DNA from: Thermohalobaculum sp039184865
Lineage (GTDB): Bacteria > Pseudomonadota > Alphaproteobacteria > Rhodobacterales > Rhodobacteraceae
NCBI GenBank assembly: GCA_039184865.1
Contig: JBCDAV010000005.1
Coordinates: 124,001-188,000 of the forward strand
Direction: 5' to 3'
DNA: 64,000 nucleotides
The translations under genes and the position numbers were made by a program. Of this stretch, positions 40,946 through 51,921 are shown in pieces. Under the pieces are notes generated by a model. The model had not been told where the DNA came from, ran no database searches, and was given only the letters and a program-made list of their open reading frames with translations. Each line of letters begins with the position of its first letter. Within the stretch, counting starts at the first letter, position 1.

Positions 40946-42469
40946 TCACGCATTTTCCGCGCTGGCTTTCCTGTAGTGCTCGCGCATCTCGACCTTGCGC
41001 AGCTTTCCGTTGGGGTGTCGCGGCATCGCCTTGACCACGTCGTAGTGCTTGGGGCGGCGAATGGTCGGTAGGTGCTCCGAGCAATGCACACGCAACTGCT
41101 CGATCAAAACACCGGTGTCGGTTCCCGGATCGGAGGGTTCGACCACGGCCAGGATGACCTCTCCCATGTCGGGATCGGGCGTCCCGATCGCGGCGGCATC
41201 CGCGACTGCCGGGTGCTGCACCAAAGTGTCCTCGGTGAGCTGCGGATAGATGTTGGTTCCGCCCGAGATGATCAGGTTCACGTCCCTGTCCGTCAGGAAC
41301 AGAAAGCCTTCCTCGTTGACGTACCCGATGTCCCCGAGCGTCGACATCTCACCGAGATAGGCTCCCGCCGTTTTCTCCGGCTCCTTGTGATAGGCGAATT
41401 TCATACCGCCCGTGAAGAAGACGCGGCCCGGTTGGCCCGAGGGGAGCGGCTGGTCATCCGGCCCAATGATGTGGATGACACCGAGCGCGGCCTGACCGAC
41501 CGTGCCCGGATTCGCGAGCCAGTCCTCGCAGCGAGCGTAGGTGAGCCCGTTGGATTCAGTGCCGCCGTAGTATTCATCGACGATCGGTCCCCACCAGTCG
41601 ATGAACTGCTTCTTTGCTTCGACCGGCATCGGTGCCGCGGCATGCACGATCCGGCGGATTGACGAGATGTCAGCCGAATTCCTCACGGTTTCGGGCAATT
41701 TAAGCAGGCGGATCATCATCGTCGGCACGAACTGGATGTGCGTGACGCGGTGCTCGGCGACGAGATCGAGGGACGCTTGCGCGTCGAAGCGACCCATGTT
41801 CACGACACGGCCGCCACGTCGCAGCACTCCGATGGTCCAGCGCAACGGCGCGGCGTGATAGAGCGGAGCGGGATTCAGGTAGACGGTGTCAGCGTCCAGG
41901 CCGTTGAGATTGAAGATCGGTCGCGCGTTGTCCGGGTCATCGCCGAACACGCAGTCGGGACGTGCTCTCAAGACCCCCTTGGGCCGTCCGGTAGAGCCCG
42001 AGGAGTAAAGCATGTCGATGCCCTCCTGGGGATTCTCGGGAAGCACGGCGGCCTGACGCTCCATGGCATCTTCGAGCGCCTCGTAACCATCCGAAGCACC
42101 ATCGAATGCATACCAAGCGTTAACGTCCTGACAGTCTGCGCGCGCCTGGGCCAACTTCGACCGCGTGCGCTCAGAGGCAATGACGAGCTTGGCGCCGCAG
42201 TTCTCGACGATGTAGGCAATCTCATCCTCATGCAGATACGGGCTGATGGCGGTGTAGTGCACGCCCGCATAGATCGATCCGAAGATCACGGAAAAGAAAT
42301 CCAACCTGTTCTCGAGGCAAAAGGCGACATGATCGCCGATCTCGACGCTGTGGCCGCGCATCACGCCCGCAATCTGCTTGGCGCGCCGGTCCAGCGTTCC
42401 GAAGGTCAGAACCTCGCCATCCTGAACAACGGCCGGACGATCAGCATCGAAATCAAATGGCAACGCCAT
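40946..42469 (-). CDS. acyl-CoA synthetase (AMP-forming)
   Basis: ANL-superfamily adenylating enzyme of 507 residues. The P-loop MLYSSGSTGRPKGVLRA, the A5 motif WGPIVDEYYGGTESNG, the A7-A8 hinge GDIGYVNEEGFLFLTDRDVN and the catalytic lysine segment HPNGKLRKVEMREHY are all present. It resembles the FadD3/caiC-like acyl-CoA ligases. The acyl substrate (fatty, aryl or other carboxylic acid) is unknown. ATG at 42469 follows GGAGGA by 5 bases. Downstream end meets the reductase-like gene convergently. Confidence 0.92.
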   Translation of the reverse strand: MALPFDFDADRPAVVQDGEVLTFGTLDRRAKQIAGVMRGHSVEIGDHVAFCLENRLDFFSVIFGSIYAGVHYTAISPYLHEDEIAYIVENCGAKLVIASERTRSKLAQARADCQDVNAWYAFDGASDGYEALEDAMERQAAVLPENPQEGIDMLYSSGSTGRPKGVLRARPDCVFGDDPDNARPIFNLNGLDADTVYLNPAPLYHAAPLRWTIGVLRRGGRVVNMGRFDAQASLDLVAEHRVTHIQFVPTMMIRLLKLPETVRNSADISSIRRIVHAAAPMPVEAKKQFIDWWGPIVDEYYGGTESNGLTYARCEDWLANPGTVGQAALGVIHIIGPDDQPLPSGQPGRVFFTGGMKFAYHKEPEKTAGAYLGEMSTLGDIGYVNEEGFLFLTDRDVNLIISGGTNIYPQLTEDTLVQHPAVADAAAIGTPDPDMGEVILAVVEPSDPGTDTGVLIEQLRVHCSEHLPTIRRPKHYDVVKAMPRHPNGKLRKVEMREHYRKASAENA

Positions 42470-42616
42470 CGGGTCCTCCGTACTCGGGCATTCGTGCCGC
42501 TGTTTGCGGCACACTGGGGCACAAGGCTGGAGATCGGGCAAGTGATATCGGTTTGATTTCGCTCAATGCGTCAGCGAGCATCCGAATGCAGGGTAAGGAA
42601 AATTTGGGAGGTCGAT

Positions 42617-42985
42617 TTGCTGACGATCAAGAAACCAGCCGACAACAGGCTCGACATCGAACTTGAAGGCGTTCTGGACGCAGAACTCATGGCCGCCGGG
42701 CTGGACGATCTTATCGCCCAGTCCGAAGGTATCGTGAACGGCAAGATGCTCTACCGCATCCCGGAATTCGGCCTGCCGACTGCCGGCGCAATCGGGGTCG
42801 AGCTGACGCGCCTGCCGAAGCTTCTGGCCTTGATCCCGCGCTTCGACCGATGCGCCGTCTTGAGCGATGCATCATGGATCCGCACCGCGGCCGAGATCGA
42901 GGGAGCTTTGATCCCGGGCCTCGCAATCAAGGCATTCGAACTTGATGAGCTAGAAACCGCCGAGGCCTGGCTGGATGAACTCTAG
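42617..42985 (+). CDS. SpoIIAA-like / STAS-fold protein
   Basis: A 122-residue protein of the SpoIIAA-like family (PF11964 type): NRLDIELEGVLDAELMAAGL, KLLALIPRFDRCAVLSDASW and AFELDELETAEAWL. These soluble STAS-like proteins are thought to bind lipids or take part in stress responses; no direct activity is known. No ATG is available; TTG at 42617 lies 5 bases after GGGAGG and is the probable start. Divergent from the acyl-CoA synthetase and convergent with the universal stress protein, 15 bases away. Confidence 0.85.
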   Translation: MLTIKKPADNRLDIELEGVLDAELMAAGLDDLIAQSEGIVNGKMLYRIPEFGLPTAGAIGVELTRLPKLLALIPRFDRCAVLSDASWIRTAAEIEGALIPGLAIKAFELDELETAEAWLDEL

Positions 42986-43000
42986 GCTTACACTTCCGCC

Positions 43001-43414
43001 CTAACGAACGACCGCGACCGAGCAGGTCGCATGGGATGCCACGTAGCCGGCGTTCGACGAAAAGACGTGGTCCAGCATGCCTGGAACATGCGAAGCCATC
43101 ACGATCAGGTCGGCGTCCAGATCCTTTGCCGTGTCCACCAACACACCGCCGAGGTCGGCCGCAACGTCGTTGTCCTGGATCGACTTGGCGGCAACGCTGA
43201 TGCCGGATTTGCCGGCGAGATCGTTGGCAAAGCCGTCGAGCTTCTGAGCATAACCTTCGGGCGTGGCGGCGACCTCACCCGGTCCGGTGCCTGTCACACC
43301 GACCAGGGTGAGCGAGGCGCCGTGGGACTTTGCGATCTCGGTCGCCATTTCGATGGATTTGCCCAGCCCATCGGCATGGGCGAGATCGACGGGCAGCATG
43401 ATCTTCGCAAACAT
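43001..43414 (-). CDS. universal stress protein (UspA family)
   Basis: A 137-residue single Usp domain: FAKIMLPVDLAHADGLGKSI at the start and the end block ADLIVMASHVPGMLDHVFSS then GYVASHATCSVAVVR. The ATP-binding G-2x-G-9x-G(S/T) motif is partly replaced (ASHVPGMLDHVFSSNAG), so nucleotide binding is uncertain. AGAGGAAA lies before the ATG. Probably induced by stress or low oxygen, as such proteins are, but no clear operator was found. Confidence 0.9.
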   Translation of the reverse strand: MFAKIMLPVDLAHADGLGKSIEMATEIAKSHGASLTLVGVTGTGPGEVAATPEGYAQKLDGFANDLAGKSGISVAAKSIQDNDVAADLGGVLVDTAKDLDADLIVMASHVPGMLDHVFSSNAGYVASHATCSVAVVR

Positions 43415-43609
43415 TGGGCGTTTCCTCTTTGTTGTTCGATTTGCTCAGACTGCCACGCCGAGTTGTGCCGGACATTGATCTGTCGCAATTCCCGGCTGGC
43501 GATCCAGAGGAAAGCAGGTCTTCGAGAGACCGTGCTTCGATCGCCGCACCGCAATCCGGCGCCTCAGCCCCGTCGAGCAATGCCATCGCGTTCGATCCGG
43601 TCAGATTGG

Positions 43610-43639
43610 CGAACGCCCGCATAAGGCATCGGGCGTTCG
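43610..43639 (-). terminator. 10-bp hairpin downstream of the Fic gene
   Basis: CGAACGCCCG and CGGGCGTTCG with a 10-base loop form a perfect 10-bp stem 37 bases after the Fic stop. No T-run follows, so it may be a Rho-type end or an RNA-stabilising hairpin. The rest of the 43415-43675 gap holds nothing I can support. Confidence 0.45.
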
Positions 43640-43675
43640 GAGGACGGCGGGCGCGGCGCGCGCACTGCTTCCTGA

Positions 43676-44662
43676 TCAGACCAGTGCGTCCACCAGCTGA
43701 TCCGTGTAGGCGTCCAGTGCCGCCTGGTTCGGGTGGATCACCTGATTGATGTTCTGCCCGGTTACCTGATTCGTCGTCCAGCGATAGAGCGGCGCGACAA
43801 AGGGCAGACCCTTCTGGATCTGGGTGCAGGCGAAGATCGCGCGCGAGGCCCGGCCGTTTCCGTCCGCGAATCCGTGCGCGATGATGTTCCCGGTCAGTTG
43901 CAGGCAGGCGATATCGTACCAGAAGAACCGATTGTAGCGGGTCAGCGCCACCATGTCCTGAACCTTGCGCCCGACATAGCGATGCAGCGCACCGCCAAGT
44001 GCCGTGCCACCATAGAACTGATCGGCCAACCCCGCGGTGCCGAACCACCTGCGATTGGCGTTTGTCGGGCCGGAATTGCGATGCAGGTAGTGCAGCGTAT
44101 TGACGTCCGTGACATCCCTGTCGCCGTTGCGGATCACACTGGTCAGCGCGTTGCGCAGGTTCTGGATGACGTTCTGGCGGGCAATCTCCTCGGCCCGCTC
44201 AATCTCCTCGGCGGTCGCCTCGAAATAGTCGTAGTCAGCGTCCTTGGCCTTGTTCGTGGTGGAGCGACCGAGGATCCAGTTGAGCGCTGTTTCGATGTCC
44301 TCGTTCTGCGTCGTCGGGATGTGACCGGCCCACGGGAACTCTGCGTTGCCGGGATTGGTCAGGCCCTGACGCAGATTGGCATTGATCGCGCGGCGATAGA
44401 GATCGTCGATGGTGTTTTTATTGTCGACGGCCTTCATCGTCTCCTGCAACAGCGCGCCCACCAGCCTGGCGGTCAGTTCGCGCATCTCGTCCTTCTTCTT
44501 TTTCACCTTGGCTTTGCCGCGCGGCGAGAGCATGTGCTGGAAGGCGTTGTCGATGATCTCGCGCCCGGCGAGCGCGTCCGTCTCCTGCACGAAGGCCCGA
44601 AACTCGGGCCAGTCCTGAGCAATTCTGTGCAGTTTCTCCGACGTGTACTTGGTTCCGGACAT
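43676..44662 (-). CDS. Fic domain protein (putative AMP transferase)
   Basis: A 328-residue protein with a complete Fic motif at residues 263-274, HGFADGNGRASR, matching HxFx(D/E)GNGRxxR including the catalytic His and the phosphate-binding Gly-Asn-Gly-Arg. Most Fic enzymes move AMP from ATP onto a Tyr, Ser or Thr of a target protein. No clear inhibitory motif (S/TxxxE(G/N)) and no adjacent antitoxin gene is seen, so control is unknown. The N-terminal 250 residues are unfamiliar and contain a lysine-rich stretch, GKAKVKKKKDEMREL. Located between the universal stress protein and clpB. Confidence 0.82.
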   Translation of the reverse strand: MSGTKYTSEKLHRIAQDWPEFRAFVQETDALAGREIIDNAFQHMLSPRGKAKVKKKKDEMRELTARLVGALLQETMKAVDNKNTIDDLYRRAINANLRQGLTNPGNAEFPWAGHIPTTQNEDIETALNWILGRSTTNKAKDADYDYFEATAEEIERAEEIARQNVIQNLRNALTSVIRNGDRDVTDVNTLHYLHRNSGPTNANRRWFGTAGLADQFYGGTALGGALHRYVGRKVQDMVALTRYNRFFWYDIACLQLTGNIIAHGFADGNGRASRAIFACTQIQKGLPFVAPLYRWTTNQVTGQNINQVIHPNQAALDAYTDQLVDALV

Positions 44663-44834
44663 TTCTTCGCTCCGTGTGTTCCGGCCGCATCGGGACCGGT
44701 GATGACTTCTGAAAGTGATCGCGACCCGGGATTGGGCCGCTCGAGTTCTCCGGGGACGAAGGAGCGTTCTGCGCGCCCTGATTTCGCAGTCCCGTTACTG
44801 GGTGGCAGCGCGCGGAAAAACGGTTCAATTGAAT

Positions 44835-44883
44835 GTCAAAAAAAATTTAAAAGAAAGAAACGGGGCGCGCATTGCGCACCCCG
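44835..44883 (-). terminator. intrinsic terminator of clpB
   Basis: On the complement CGGGG-T-GCGC, loop AAT, GCGC-G-CCCCG forms a 10-bp stem with one wobble pair at 44861-44883, followed by a long T-rich tract (44860-44835). It is 24 bases after the clpB stop. Confidence 0.85.
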
Positions 44884-44906
44884 CAGATTTCAGGACTCGA
44901 TTGGTG

Positions 44907-47525
<2,619 letters not shown>

Positions 47526-47622
47526 CTGTCTCTCCTTCAGCCCGTCCACACGGCGCCCGGACCGGCGCGCCTCGTGGCGTCCTTGCTTTGCCTGCGAGAC
47601 CCCTGAGGCATCCCCGCAGGCC

Positions 47623-47657
47623 CGATGTGGTGTTTTTGCAACTCTGCCGCAAGTCAA
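47623..47657 (-). promoter_or_regulatory. possible heat-shock (RpoH) promoter of clpB
   Basis: On the complement, TTGACTTGCGG and, 16 bases on, CCACATCG resemble the -35 CTTG and -10 CCCCATnT boxes used by RpoH, about 100 bases before clpB. Matches are partial. The family is nearly always RpoH-dependent, which is the main support. Confidence 0.35.
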
Positions 47658-47739
47658 CGGACATAAGAAAACATGCTAACTTTCCGATTAACTTCGTTGC
47701 TTAGACCTTTCGAAATTGCTGTCGCGTAATGTCAAATTC

Positions 47740-48126
47740 ATGTGGCGTTTTATGGTTCTTGCTTTTCTCCCGGGTCTGGCGTTCGCGGACAGTGTGGAGA
47801 CTGAGGCTCAGGGTTGCATGTTCTCGAGCGACTCTGCGGAAGTTCGAGACTGCTTGTCCGAGGTGTTCTATCGCCGCGGCTTCGAGATGGATCAGCGGAT
47901 CGCATCGGTCGCCGGCAGCCTGACGAGTGCGACACCCCTGCAGGTGGATGTGGTCGCGGCGCAGTACGAATCCGATCAGACCGCGTGGCGCGTCGACACC
48001 GACGAGAAGTGCCGCAGCCGGGATATCGTGCTGCGCGAACTCTGCCGGTTGTCATTGCTGCGCTCGCGCGAAAGCGAACTAAGCGCGCAGCTTACCGAAA
48101 CCATGCGGCTCTATGGCGGCTATTGA
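47740..48126 (+). CDS. exported LprI/DUF1311-like protein (first of a pair)
   Basis: A 128-residue protein with a signal peptide (FMVLAFLPGLAFA, cleavage before DSVET) and a small helical domain with cysteines spaced as in the lysozyme-inhibitor LprI N-terminal family: GCMFSSDSAEVRDCLSEVF, YESDQTAWRVDTDEKCRSRD, LRELCRLSLL. ATG at 47740 is chosen; ATG at 47752 is possible. The next gene encodes a similar protein, so this is a tandem duplication. Probably periplasmic; lysozyme inhibition is not demonstrated for this branch. Confidence 0.75.
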   Translation: MWRFMVLAFLPGLAFADSVETEAQGCMFSSDSAEVRDCLSEVFYRRGFEMDQRIASVAGSLTSATPLQVDVVAAQYESDQTAWRVDTDEKCRSRDIVLRELCRLSLLRSRESELSAQLTETMRLYGGY

Positions 48127-48170
48127 GGGTTAACCTTTCCCCGCGTCTGGCGGTGTAAAGACACCACCGC

Positions 48171-48740
48171 ATGTCCGAAATCACGATGCATACCGGGTTC
48201 AAAATCAGGTCGATCGCGGCGTTCCTGCTCGCAGGCAGCCTCGCGATCGGCCTGTGCGCGCCGAATGTCGGTGCTCAGGTGTTGAGGGGTAACGCAGAGG
48301 CCGACTGCCGGGTGGAGCGATTGGCTTTCGCCAAGGCGTCATGCCTGGAGCATGTCTTTGCCCAGCGCGATTTGTTGATGACACAGCAGATCGACCAGAC
48401 GCTCTCGCGCCTGCAAGCCGCCACGGCGGCCGAGCTCAGGGAAATCAGCGCTCTCTATTCATCGGCGCAATCCGTCTGGCGCGACGAGGTTGACGACCTT
48501 TGCCAACAGGACAATCCGGGCGATCCGGTGGGTGTGGAATACTGCAGGCTGAGCGCGCAGAACACGCGGCAAGCCGAACTCGACATTTCGCTCGCACGCG
48601 CGGCCTTCGAACTCGGTGCTCCAGGACGATACGACGTGGACATTCCGGATTCGGTCGAGGTTCTCGTGCCGCTGCCGGAGGGCTTTCTGTTCGGTGTCGA
48701 GACCCGACTGCCCCTGCAGTTCTCGATCGGCACCAATTGA
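48171..48740 (+). CDS. exported LprI/DUF1311-like protein (second of a pair)
   Basis: A 189-residue protein with a signal peptide (IAAFLLAGSLAIGLCAPNVG) and the same cysteine and tryptophan layout as its neighbour: DCRVERLAFAKASCLEHVF, YSSAQSVWRDEVDDLCQQD, VEYCRLSAQNTRQAEL. It has an extra C-terminal tail of about 45 residues (PDSVEVLVPLPEGFLFGVET). The pair is separated by 44 bases and is likely co-transcribed. ATG 48186 is an alternative start. Function unknown beyond family resemblance. Confidence 0.75.
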   Translation: MSEITMHTGFKIRSIAAFLLAGSLAIGLCAPNVGAQVLRGNAEADCRVERLAFAKASCLEHVFAQRDLLMTQQIDQTLSRLQAATAAELREISALYSSAQSVWRDEVDDLCQQDNPGDPVGVEYCRLSAQNTRQAELDISLARAAFELGAPGRYDVDIPDSVEVLVPLPEGFLFGVETRLPLQFSIGTN

Positions 48741-48778
48741 GGCTTGACCGCTCGCCGGGATGATCGCACCAGAGGCGC

Positions 48779-49687
48779 ATGATCGCGCTCTGGATCCCGC
48801 TCACGATTGCCGCCGCGTTTTGCCAGAACCTCAGGTCTGCACTGCAGAAGGCGTTGAAGGGGCGATTGTCGACGACCGGCGCGGCCTATGCGCGTTTCAT
48901 CTATGCGCTTCCGTTCGGCCTTCTGTATCTCTGGGCGCTCACCAGCGGTGCCGGGTATACAATTCCGGAGATAAACGGCGCCTTCCTGCTCTGGTGTCTT
49001 GCGGGGTCGCTCTCGCAGATCCTCTTTACGGTCGTCCTTCTCTGGATGTTCACGTTCCGCAGCTTTGCGGTTGGCACCACCTTCTCAAAGCTCGAGGTCG
49101 TGCTGATCGCCGCCATGGGCCTCGTTCTGCTCGGCGATACCGTCGGTCCATGGGCCATTCTAGCCATTGCGATCGGAGCAATCGGCACGGTTCTTCTGGC
49201 CATGACCGAAACAAAACTGACCCTCGGCGGACTGGTACGGGGACTCGGCGAGCGCGCCACGCTGGTCGGGCTGCTTTGTGCGGCCCTGCTTGGCGGCTCT
49301 GTTGTTTTCTTCCGCGGCGCGGCACTCTCCCTGGGGACGCCAGACATCGTCGTCGCCGCCGCATTTGCGCTCGCCGTCGCGCTCGTGATGCAGACCATCC
49401 TGATGGGCGCATGGTTTCTCGCATTCGATCGCGCGCAACTCTACGCAGTCCTTCGGGAATGGCGCCGCGCGCTTCCGGTCGGGATCATCGGGATGATGGG
49501 TTCCGTCTTCTGGTTCACGGCATTCACGCTGCAGAACGCCGCTTATGTCCGCGCGCTCGGCCAAATCGAGTTGATCTTCACCTTCGTTGCGAGCGTCTTC
49601 TTCTTCCGGGAGAAGGTCACGACGCTCGAGATCGCCGGGATCGGATTGATCGTCACCGCGATCCTGCTGATCTTGCTGGCGGGATGA
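48779..49687 (+). CDS. DMT superfamily (EamA) transporter
   Basis: A 302-residue inner-membrane protein with ten predicted helices in two EamA repeats. Typical pieces are TAAYAR-like GAAYARFIYALPFGLLYLWA, GTTFSKLEVVLIAAMGLVLL in the first half and ALGQIELIFTFVASVFFFRE at the end of the second, where a conserved glutamate precedes helix nine. These carriers export or import metabolites and drugs; the substrate is unknown. It is followed 25 bases later by pyrF. Confidence 0.9.
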   Translation: MIALWIPLTIAAAFCQNLRSALQKALKGRLSTTGAAYARFIYALPFGLLYLWALTSGAGYTIPEINGAFLLWCLAGSLSQILFTVVLLWMFTFRSFAVGTTFSKLEVVLIAAMGLVLLGDTVGPWAILAIAIGAIGTVLLAMTETKLTLGGLVRGLGERATLVGLLCAALLGGSVVFFRGAALSLGTPDIVVAAAFALAVALVMQTILMGAWFLAFDRAQLYAVLREWRRALPVGIIGMMGSVFWFTAFTLQNAAYVRALGQIELIFTFVASVFFFREKVTTLEIAGIGLIVTAILLILLAG

Positions 49688-49712
49688 TGCAAAAAAATCT
49701 GGGAGCTGTTCG

Positions 49713-50408
49713 ATGACTTCGGATGACCGCCTGATCGTCGCACTCGATCTTCCCAATGCTCTCGTCGCTGAAGATCTGACACGGAGACTCGGCGACAGCG
49801 TGAGTTTCTACAAGATCGGGCTCGGCATGCTGACGGGCGGTGGTCTGGCGCTTGCCAATGAACTGAAGGCGGCGGGAAAACGCGTCTTTCTGGACATGAA
49901 GCTCTTCGACATAGGCGCGACCGTCGAGGCCGCCGTGCGGGGTCTGGCGCAATTTGAGCTCGACTTTCTGACCGTGCATGGCGACCCGAACGTGGTCGAG
50001 GCCGCTGTTCGGGGACGCGGTGACAGCGCGATGAAGATCCTGGGCGTGACCATTCTGACGTCGGTCGACCGGGGCGATCTCGATGCGATGATGATCCGGG
50101 AAGGTGCGGTTCAGGATCTCACGGTCGAACGCGCCAGACGCGCCTTGTCGGCAGGCGCGGACGGTGTGATCGCATCTCCGCAGGAAGCAGCCATGATCCG
50201 CGCACTTCCCGAAGCCCAGGATCGATTGATCGTGACGCCCGGCGTTCGTCCCTCCGGAGCGGCCCTGGGCGACCAGAAACGCGTGGCAACACCGGCGTCG
50301 GCACTTGGCGGCGGAGCCGATCACATCGTCGTCGGCCGGCCGGTCTGGGCCGCCGATGATCCCCGAGCCTCGGTGCGCGAAATTCTGCAAGAAATCTCGG
50401 CGATCTAG
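49713..50408 (+). CDS. pyrF: orotidine-5'-phosphate decarboxylase
   Basis: Last step of UMP synthesis. The 231-residue product has DRLIVALDLPNALVAEDL at the start, the catalytic Asp-Lys array KRVFLDMKLFDIGATVEAAV, and the phosphate-binding VTPGVRPSGAALGDQKRVAT and GGGADHIVVGRPVWAADDP. Length and motifs are those of the short bacterial form. It is close behind the DMT transporter gene but need not be functionally linked. Confidence 0.97.
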   Translation: MTSDDRLIVALDLPNALVAEDLTRRLGDSVSFYKIGLGMLTGGGLALANELKAAGKRVFLDMKLFDIGATVEAAVRGLAQFELDFLTVHGDPNVVEAAVRGRGDSAMKILGVTILTSVDRGDLDAMMIREGAVQDLTVERARRALSAGADGVIASPQEAAMIRALPEAQDRLIVTPGVRPSGAALGDQKRVATPASALGGGADHIVVGRPVWAADDPRASVREILQEISAI

Positions 50409-50512
50409 GAAACTTGCAGACGGAACCTCTCCGGATGCTCTATACTTGTAACGAAAACCTAATATGTCTCTTGGAGTAGAATTGCGCCTCAGCGCCCTTC
50501 AGAGACTCTGAA

Positions 50513-51775
50513 ATGGCTTCTGCCCTGTGCCGAGACTGTCTGACCTGGTTCGACACCGCACCGACGCTGCGGTGCCCGAACTGTTCCGGTCCGCGGCTCA
50601 CGGTGCACCCTGAGCTCGACAAGCTCACGATTGCGCACATGGACTGCGACGCGTTCTACGCCTCGGTCGAGAAGCGCGACGACCCCAGTCTGCAGGACAA
50701 GCCGGTGATTGTGGGTGGCGGGCGGCGCGGCGTTGTCTCGACCTGCTGCTACATTGCGCGCGTCGCCGGTGTGCGGTCCGCGATGCCGATGTTCAAGGCG
50801 CTCAAGCTCTGCCCCGATGCCGTCGTTCTGAAACCCCGGATGGAGGTCTACGATCAGGTCGGGCGCGATATCCGAAGCCGGATGCGCAGATTGACGCCGA
50901 TGGTCGAGCCGTTGTCGCTGGACGAAGCGTTTCTAGACCTCTCCGGCACACAGAGGCTTCTGGCGCGCCCACCTGCCCTGACGATGGCAAGCCTCGCCCG
51001 CGAGATCGAAAAGGATCTCGGGATCACGGTCTCCATCGGCATGAGCCACAACAAATATCTCGCCAAGGTCGCCTCGGATCTCGACAAGCCGCGCGGATTC
51101 TCGGTCGTCGGACGCGCCGAGACGCTCGCGTTTCTCGCACCGCGGCCCGTCCGGTCGATCTGGGGCGTCGGCAAGGCGCTGGCCGACCGATTGGAGGCCG
51201 ATGGCCTTCAGACCAACGCCGATCTGCGCGCGCTGGAGATCCAGGATCTCGTGTCGCGCTACGGCCGGTTCGGAAAACGCCTCTACGATCTGTCACGCGG
51301 GATTGACAATCGCCGGGTCAATCCCGACCAGCCGGTGAAGTCGATCTCGTCCGAGACCACCTTCGATGACGATATCGGCGACGGCGAGAAGTTGATCGGG
51401 CATCTCTGGCGCCTCGCGGTCCGCACGTCGGACCGGGCGAAGTCCAAGGCCATGGGCGGCAGGACCGTCGTCCTGAAGCTTAAGACGGCAGAGTTCCGCA
51501 CGATCACCCGACAATCGCGACTCAGCGATCCCACGAACCTTGCAGACATCATCTACGAAGTCGGAGAGCCTCTGCTGCTGGGAGAGATCGATCAGGGACC
51601 TTTCCGCCTGATCGGGATCGGGCTCTCGCAACTCAGTGAAGTGGAGCCGGACGGGTCCGAAAAACTTCTGTTCGACGATGCGCGCGACGCACATCGTCGT
51701 GCCGAGCGTGCGACCGACGAGATCCGGGGGCGGTTCGGCGATAAGGCGATCGTTAGAGGGCGCTCACTCCGTTAA
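50513..51775 (+). CDS. dinB: DNA polymerase IV with N-terminal zinc-ribbon-like extension
   Basis: Y-family polymerase for lesion bypass. The 420-residue product has the catalytic motifs IAHMDCDAFYASVEKRDDP and VEPLSLDEAFLDLSGTQRL, and VSIGMSHNKYLAKVASDLDKP. Ahead of these lies an extra segment of about 38 residues with two CxxC pairs (CRDC at 6-9, CPNC at 21-24) that would form a zinc ribbon, a trait I associate with Rhodobacterales. The C-terminal little-finger domain is normal, but no clear beta-clamp QLxLF motif is seen. No LexA box of the GTTC-N7-GTTC type was found upstream. Confidence 0.93.
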   Translation: MASALCRDCLTWFDTAPTLRCPNCSGPRLTVHPELDKLTIAHMDCDAFYASVEKRDDPSLQDKPVIVGGGRRGVVSTCCYIARVAGVRSAMPMFKALKLCPDAVVLKPRMEVYDQVGRDIRSRMRRLTPMVEPLSLDEAFLDLSGTQRLLARPPALTMASLAREIEKDLGITVSIGMSHNKYLAKVASDLDKPRGFSVVGRAETLAFLAPRPVRSIWGVGKALADRLEADGLQTNADLRALEIQDLVSRYGRFGKRLYDLSRGIDNRRVNPDQPVKSISSETTFDDDIGDGEKLIGHLWRLAVRTSDRAKSKAMGGRTVVLKLKTAEFRTITRQSRLSDPTNLADIIYEVGEPLLLGEIDQGPFRLIGIGLSQLSEVEPDGSEKLLFDDARDAHRRAERATDEIRGRFGDKAIVRGRSLR

Positions 51776-51807
51776 AGTTGTGCATCGCATCAACCCGATA
51801 TGCGATT

Positions 51808-51824
51808 GACGCTACGTAAGCGTC
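51808..51824. terminator. inverted repeat after dinB
   Basis: GACGCT-ACGTA-AGCGTC, a perfect 6-bp repeat 32 bases after the dinB stop. The bases after it are A-rich rather than T-rich on the plus strand, so it may serve as an operator or a weak terminator. Confidence 0.3.
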
Positions 51825-51888
51825 TGAAAAATCAGAAAGTGTCAAGAGAAATTTATTCGATTGGACAAAATTTTGCTGCACTGCATCG

Positions 51889-51916
51889 TTGATTTTTTGC
51901 AGCGCACACTTAAACT
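51889..51916 (+). promoter_or_regulatory. promoter candidate for the small RNA
   Basis: TTGATT (51889-51894) and TAAACT (51911-51916) with a 16-base spacer point towards the hairpin-rich segment that ends in a strong terminator. The -10 box is imperfect. Transcription would begin near 51922. Confidence 0.4.
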
Positions 51917-51921
51917 AAAAC

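Noticed and set aside
43475..43488. Possible FNR box (TTGATCTGTCGCAA) upstream of the universal stress protein
   Set aside because: The second half-site has two mismatches to ATCAA, too weak to call although such genes are often FNR targets.
43275..44048. A minus-strand frame joining the Fic end and the universal stress protein start
   Set aside because: Its parts are out of frame with both genes, it overlaps each, and no ribosome site precedes its only gap-located ATG.
50409..50512. LexA box before dinB
   Set aside because: Only a single GAAC half-site is present; the GTTC-N7-GTTC motif of alphaproteobacteria is absent.
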